Below, piece after piece: positions 6,278 through 9,550 of a stretch of DNA of 9,550 nt (positions are counted from its first letter, which is position 1; the number at the start of each line of letters is the position of its first letter). Location: the NCBI GenBank assembly GCA_016763255.1, contig JAESUA010000200.1:1-9550 (forward strand). The letters run 5' to 3'. Source of the DNA: Magnetovibrio sp. (GTDB lineage Bacteria; Pseudomonadota; Alphaproteobacteria; Rhodospirillales; Magnetovibrionaceae). Made by a program: the position numbers and the translations under genes. The notes under the pieces were generated by a model. The model saw nothing but the letters and a program-made list of their open reading frames with translations, had not been told where the DNA came from and searched no databases.

Positions 6278-6463
6278 TTTTATCTAATCAAACGGCCCGC
6301 ATTCTTTCTTTCATAAGTGGTCGTCTCACCGTCTGAATATTTTTCCCACCTCAAGCAGACGGATTTTCCGGAAAATTTACCTTTGACCGCATTTTTTTTA
6401 GCGGCAGCTCCTCAAAATTTCCGGCCCACCCCTCCTATTCACGATGAAATCACAGGTTCAGCT
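6278..6463 (+). promoter_or_regulatory. rho leader with inverted repeats and C-rich tracts
   Basis: The gap between hemJ and rho is 250 bases. After the possible promoter it contains three paired elements. CCGTCTG (6329-6335) pairs with CAGACGG (6356-6362) around a 20-base loop, the palindrome ATTTTCCGGAAAAT lies at 6363-6376, and CCGC (6387-6390) pairs with GCGG (6401-6404) around a U-rich loop. Between and after them are C-rich, G-poor stretches (6341-6352 and about 6421-6441), the composition Rho prefers for loading. In E. coli, rho limits its own expression by termination in its leader. A similar role here is an inference from composition and position. The frame is open in phase with rho from a GTG at 6317, but no coding character is seen. 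Confidence 0.45.
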
Positions 6464-7720
6464 ATGAATCTCAAAGAACTAAAGCAGAAAACTCCGGCTG
6501 AAATTTTGGCTGTTGCCGAAAACTTGGAGATCGAAAACGCCAGCTCGCTGCGTAAACAAGATATGTTGTTTGCCATCTTGAAGCGCTCGGCAGAGCAAGG
6601 CGTCGGTATTTACGGTGAGGGCGTTTTGGAAGTGTTGCAAGACGGATTTGGCTTTTTGCGCTCCCCCGAAGCCAACTATTTGCCGGGTCCCGACGATATT
6701 TATGTATCGCCCAGCCAGGTGCGACGTTTTAGCCTGCGCACCGGTGATACCGTCGAAGGCGAAATTCGCAGCCCCAAAGAAGGCGAACGCTATTTTGCTC
6801 TGTTGAAGGTTAATACCATCAACTTTGAAGACCCTTCAGCGGTTCGCCATCGCACCAATTTTGATAACCTCACTCCGCTCTATCCTGATGAGCGTCTGAC
6901 CATGGAAGTCGAAAATCCGGAAAATAAAGATTTTACCGGACGGATCATGGATTTGATCACGCCGATCGGCAAAGGTCAGCGCGCCTTGGTGGTGGCTCCG
7001 CCACGTACCGGTAAAACGGTGATGCTGCAAAACATCGCCCACGCCTTGGCGGCCAATCACCCGGAAAGTTATTTGATCGTTTTGTTGATCGATGAACGTC
7101 CCGAAGAAGTCACCGATATGGCGCGTTCGGTCAAAGGCGAAGTGGTCAGCTCAACCTTTGATGAACCGGCCACCCGCCACGTTCAAGTGGCCGAAATGGT
7201 CATTCAAAAAGCCAAGCGTTTGGTTGAGCACAAACGCGATGTGATCATCTTGTTGGATTCCATCACCCGCTTGGCGCGTGCCTACAACACCGTGGTGCCA
7301 AGTTCCGGCAAGGTTTTGACCGGTGGTGTTGATGCCAACGCTTTACAAAAACCCAAGCGCTTTTTCGGTGCCGCGCGTAACGTCGAAGAGGGTGGTTCGC
7401 TGACCATCATCGCCACCGCGCTGATCGACACCGGTTCGCGCATGGACGAAGTGATCTTCGAAGAATTTAAAGGTACCGGTAACTCGGAAATTATCTTGGA
7501 TCGTAAGGTGTCGGACAAACGCATCTTCCCGGCCATTGATGTCACCAAGTCCGGTACGCGTAAAGAAGAGCTGTTGGTTGATAAGGCTACGCTGTCAAAA
7601 ATGTGGGTACTGCGGCGCATCTTGATGCCTATGGGTATCACCGATGCAATGGAGTTCTTGATGAGCAAAATGCGCGAAACCAAATGCAACAACGACTTTT
7701 TTGATACCATGAACACCTAA
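6464..7720 (+). CDS. rho: Transcription termination factor Rho
   Basis: Rho is a hexameric ATP-driven RNA translocase that binds C-rich nascent RNA and releases stalled RNA polymerase. The product has 418 residues, and its numbering runs nearly in step with E. coli Rho (419). The N-terminal helical Rho_N domain spans about 1-45. The cold-shock-type RNA-binding domain spans about 50-118, with GFGFLR at 61-66 and [10 protein letters not shown] at 80-89. The ATPase domain has Walker A APPRTGKT (178-185, Lys184), [12 protein letters not shown] (208-219), Walker B IILLD (261-265), the Q/R-loop segments around 283-300 ([20 protein letters not shown]) and the arginine-bearing GSRMDEV (324-330). All motor motifs are intact, with no insertion. 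The ATG at 6464 has AGG seven bases upstream. The gene sits after the heme group and ends at a strong terminator, so it likely forms its own unit with a long leader. Confidence 0.97.
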   Translation: MNLKELKQKTPAEILAVAENLEIENASSLRKQDMLFAILKRSAEQGVGIYGEGVLEVLQDGFGFLRSPEANYLPGPDDIYVSPSQVRRFSLRTGDTVEGEIRSPKEGERYFALLKVNTINFEDPSAVRHRTNFDNLTPLYPDERLTMEVENPENKDFTGRIMDLITPIGKGQRALVVAPPRTGKTVMLQNIAHALAANHPESYLIVLLIDERPEEVTDMARSVKGEVVSSTFDEPATRHVQVAEMVIQKAKRLVEHKRDVIILLDSITRLARAYNTVVPSSGKVLTGGVDANALQKPKRFFGAARNVEEGGSLTIIATALIDTGSRMDEVIFEEFKGTGNSEIILDRKVSDKRIFPAIDVTKSGTRKEELLVDKATLSKMWVLRRILMPMGITDAMEFLMSKMRETKCNNDFFDTMNT

Positions 7721-7739
7721 ATTATTCTGGTGTAGAGAC

Positions 7740-7775
7740 AAAAAAACCCCGGTCCATGTGGCCGGGGTTTTTCTT
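7740..7775 (+). terminator. Bidirectional intrinsic terminator between rho and the quinone oxidoreductase
   Basis: CCCCGG (7747-7752) pairs with CCGGGG (7762-7767), extendable by an inner CC/GG pair with one bulged base. Seven A residues precede it and TTTTTCTTT follows. The T-run serves rho on the plus strand, and the A-run gives a T-run for the convergent minus-strand gene ending at 7790. The rho gene itself thus appears to end at an intrinsic site. Confidence 0.9.
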
Positions 7776-7789
7776 TGTGATCCGGACAA

Positions 7790-8779
7790 TTATGGAATTA
7801 AGATGGTCGAACCGGTGGTCTTGCGATTTTCTAAATCTTGATGAGCCTGGCCCACATCGGCCAAATCATATTCTTGATGGATCTCAATTTTGATGGTTCT
7901 ATTGGCCACCAGTTCCATCAGCTCGGTGGCCATGGCGGTGATCGATGACTTATCGTGGGCATAATTGAACAGGGTTGGGCGGGTGACGTACAGCGATCCC
8001 ATCTTGCCCAAGATACCCGGTTCAAACGGAGCCACCGGGCCCGAGGCATTGCCGTAGGTGACCATGGTGCCGCGTACCTTCAATGAGCCAAGGCTGTCCA
8101 TGAAGGTGTCTTTGCCGATGGAATCATAAACCACATTCACCCCGACGCCATCGGTGAGGTCCATAATTTTATCTTTGAAATTTACATCACGGTATAAAAT
8201 AGTCTGATCACAGCCATGGGCTTTGGCCAGTTCGGCTTTCTCAGTTGAGCCCACCGTGCCGATCACTGTGGCGCCAAGATGTTTGGCCCATTGGCAGACG
8301 ATCAGTCCAACGCCACCGGCCGCTGCGTGCATCAAGATGGTATCGCCTTTTTCAACGCGGTAGGTTTGGCGCAGCAGATACTGTGCGGTCATGCCTTGCA
8401 GCATCATTGCGGCGGCTGTTTTATCATCAATGGCATCGGGAATTTTCACCACCCGATCAGCGCCGATGTTGCGCAACTGGGCATACGATCCGGGTGGTGG
8501 TGAGGCATAAGCAACCCGATCACCAACCTTATAATCGGATACATTTTCACCGATGGCCTCGATCACCCCGGCGCCTTCCATACCGATGCTACCGGGCAAG
8601 GCGGCCAATGGGTAAAGGCCGGTGCGCATATAGACATCGATAAAGTTGAGACCGATGGCGGTGTGCCGGATGCGTATTTCACCGGCACCTGGATCATTGA
8701 CCTCAACGTCTTCATATTTGAGAACTTCGGGTCCACCGTATTCATGAAGGACGATGGCTTTGCATGTGACGCAACTCAT
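7790..8779 (-). CDS. Zeta-crystallin-type NADPH:quinone oxidoreductase (MDR family)
   Basis: This is a cytosolic medium-chain dehydrogenase/reductase of the zinc-free quinone oxidoreductase branch, which reduces quinones with NADPH. The 329-residue protein has a GroES-like first half with GLNFIDVYMRTGLYP (43-57), the GMEGAGVIEAIG segment (66-77) and GDRVAY (86-91). The Rossmann fold has HAAAGGVG (151-158) and an alternating hydrophobic strand after it, ending about 177. The zinc-binding cysteine set of alcohol dehydrogenases is absent, as expected for this branch. The exact substrate cannot be inferred. The ATG at 8779 has AGGAG about nine bases upstream; this site overlaps the TAG stop of the preceding methyltransferase gene, so the two are probably translated from one message. 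It resembles E. coli Qor, but I leave the symbol blank because many paralogues exist. Confidence 0.9.
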   Translation of the reverse strand: MSCVTCKAIVLHEYGGPEVLKYEDVEVNDPGAGEIRIRHTAIGLNFIDVYMRTGLYPLAALPGSIGMEGAGVIEAIGENVSDYKVGDRVAYASPPPGSYAQLRNIGADRVVKIPDAIDDKTAAAMMLQGMTAQYLLRQTYRVEKGDTILMHAAAGGVGLIVCQWAKHLGATVIGTVGSTEKAELAKAHGCDQTILYRDVNFKDKIMDLTDGVGVNVVYDSIGKDTFMDSLGSLKVRGTMVTYGNASGPVAPFEPGILGKMGSLYVTRPTLFNYAHDKSSITAMATELMELVANRTIKIEIHQEYDLADVGQAHQDLENRKTTGSTILIP

Positions 8780-8791
8780 ATGGGATGTCTC

Positions 8792-9247
8792 CTAAAAATA
8801 ACCTTCAAGACGCAGTAAGCTGGTCTTGGTTTCAAGCCCGCCGTCGCCGCTGTAGCCACCCAATGAATTTTGCGCGACCACGCGATGACAGGGAATGAGG
8901 ATGGGCAGGGGGTTGGCACCGCAGGCCGTGCCAACCGCACGCGGTGATGAATTTAGAGCTTTGGCAATCTCGCCATAGGTTTTGATCAGACCGGGTTGGA
9001 TTTTTTGCATGTGTTGCCACACCCGACGTTGAAAATCAGTACCTCCCGGATCGAGCGGTAGATCCTTAAAATCATCACGGCCACTTTGAAAGTAGGCACG
9101 TAATGCTTCGGCTGTTTTTTGCAGCAGTGGATTTTCGGTGGTGCGCGGGGTATCCAATCCGCGCCCCCAATCCAGGGCGATGATTTTGCCGGCGTCTTCG
9201 AACAGAGTCAGATCGCCAACCAGACTTTTGATGCATAGGGTTTCCAT
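8792..9247 (-). CDS. ogt: Methylated-DNA--protein-cysteine S-methyltransferase
   Basis: This is a suicide DNA repair protein that moves alkyl groups from O6-alkylguanine (and O4-alkylthymine) to its own cysteine. The 151-residue product is a little short of the roughly 165-180 common in the family, with a trimmed N-terminal domain. The C-terminal domain is complete: TDFQRRVWQ (70-78), TYGEIAKAL (90-98), SPRAVGTACGANP with the arginine finger Arg103, the active-site IPCHRV with Cys120, and GGYSGDGGLETKTSLLRLEG. There is no AraC-type domain, so it is Ogt-like rather than Ada. The start, ATG 9247-9245, lies nine bases after the stop of the preceding gene, and no clear Shine-Dalgarno is visible. 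It lies between a YyaL-type gene and the oxidoreductase in a tight minus-strand group. Confidence 0.94.
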   Translation of the reverse strand: METLCIKSLVGDLTLFEDAGKIIALDWGRGLDTPRTTENPLLQKTAEALRAYFQSGRDDFKDLPLDPGGTDFQRRVWQHMQKIQPGLIKTYGEIAKALNSSPRAVGTACGANPLPILIPCHRVVAQNSLGGYSGDGGLETKTSLLRLEGYF

Positions 9248-9256
9248 ATGGGGATT

Positions 9257-9550
9257 TTAGAGCGCGCCGAGCACCTTAATCAAGACATCCGCATCGACCA
9301 CCGGTTCGGCGCAGGTTCCGGCGTGGCAGACATAGGCTGCAGGCTTGCCGTCGACCATTGTTTTGCCGTAGCGCGGATGATCTGGTGCGACGTCAGCTTC
9401 GCCATTGTTGCGAATCAGCACCCGCAAATTTCCTGGCGCACGTTGGGTAACACGGATCAGTGCCGCGGCCTCTTTGGGGGGGCCGCTGATCACCACCTGG
9501 GTGCCTTGGCTTAAGAGTTCAAATGCATTGATGAGGGTCGGCATATTGGC
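9257..9550 (-). CDS. Thioredoxin-domain protein YyaL/DUF255 family, C-terminal part (partial)
   Basis: This is the last 97 or so codons of a gene that begins beyond the right edge; the frame is open through position 9550. The fragment resembles the C-terminal end of the large (about 650-700 residue) YyaL/SPATA20-like proteins. Those carry an N-terminal thioredoxin-like DUF255 domain and a six-hairpin glycosidase-like body. Visible landmarks are QVVISGPP, RYGKTMVDGKPAAYVCHAGT and the C-x5-C pair (VCHAGTC) followed by AEPVVD, matching the family's terminal Cys-containing segment. The internal ATG at 9544 is not the start. The gene ends in TAA nine bases before ogt. The biological role of this family is poorly known. 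The family call is good; the missing N-terminal part cannot be checked. Confidence 0.82.
   Translation of the reverse strand, partial: ANMPTLINAFELLSQGTQVVISGPPKEAAALIRVTQRAPGNLRVLIRNNGEADVAPDHPRYGKTMVDGKPAAYVCHAGTCAEPVVDADVLIKVLGAL

Noticed and set aside
6317..6463. 49-codon in-frame N-terminal extension of rho from a GTG
   Set aside because: From the ATG at 6464 the protein matches E. coli Rho in length and residue numbering; the upstream part is C-rich and full of inverted repeats, like an untranslated leader.
1..9550. Mobile elements, CRISPR arrays, tRNA or rRNA genes
   Set aside because: No transposase, long terminal repeats, regularly spaced repeats or recognisable RNA gene sequences were seen on either strand.

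Overview
This is a housekeeping stretch of an alphaproteobacterial chromosome of moderate GC. All the genes belong to widespread families. The taxon is inferred from gene content and order: a PPDK-regulator (DUF299), maf, aroE, coaE and dnaQ run leftward, and hemE, hemH, hemJ and rho run rightward. This is the arrangement known around the alphaproteobacterial replication origin. A Rhodospirillales-like lineage seems most likely, but I cannot name a genus from the sequence alone.

Left arm (1-3101, minus strand): the order of transcription is the PPDK/PEP-synthase regulatory kinase-phosphorylase, maf (1 bp after it), a 96-bp gap, aroE, coaE (3 bp after it), and the first 25 codons of dnaQ, which runs off the left edge. 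A GC-rich hairpin followed by four T residues lies between coaE and dnaQ.

Centre (3102-3588): a gene-free divergent interval of 487 bp separates the DUF299 gene from hemE. The Caulobacter and Rickettsia chromosomal origins lie between these same two genes. Here it holds one perfect DnaA box (TTATTCACA), two boxes with one mismatch, several weaker ones, three CGGGATAA repeats and an AT-rich tract next to hemE. I read it as the probable oriC. It is the most interesting element of the window.

Right arm (3589-7720, plus strand): hemE, hemH and hemJ are closely spaced and would carry uroporphyrinogen III to coproporphyrinogen III, protoporphyrinogen IX to protoporphyrin IX (HemJ), and iron insertion (HemH). 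The coproporphyrinogen oxidase step is not in the window. After a 250-bp leader with several inverted repeats and C-rich tracts comes rho, which ends at a strong bidirectional terminator (about 7740-7775).

Far right (7790-9550, minus strand): a tight three-gene group converges on rho. It holds the C-terminal end of a YyaL-type thioredoxin-domain protein (running off the right edge), an O6-alkylguanine-DNA methyltransferase, and a zeta-crystallin-type quinone oxidoreductase.

I see no mobile elements, CRISPR arrays, tRNA or rRNA genes, and no clearly novel gene system. The points worth a second look are non-coding (origin, rho leader, coaE-dnaQ hairpins) plus an unusual cysteine spacing at the ferrochelatase C-terminus.
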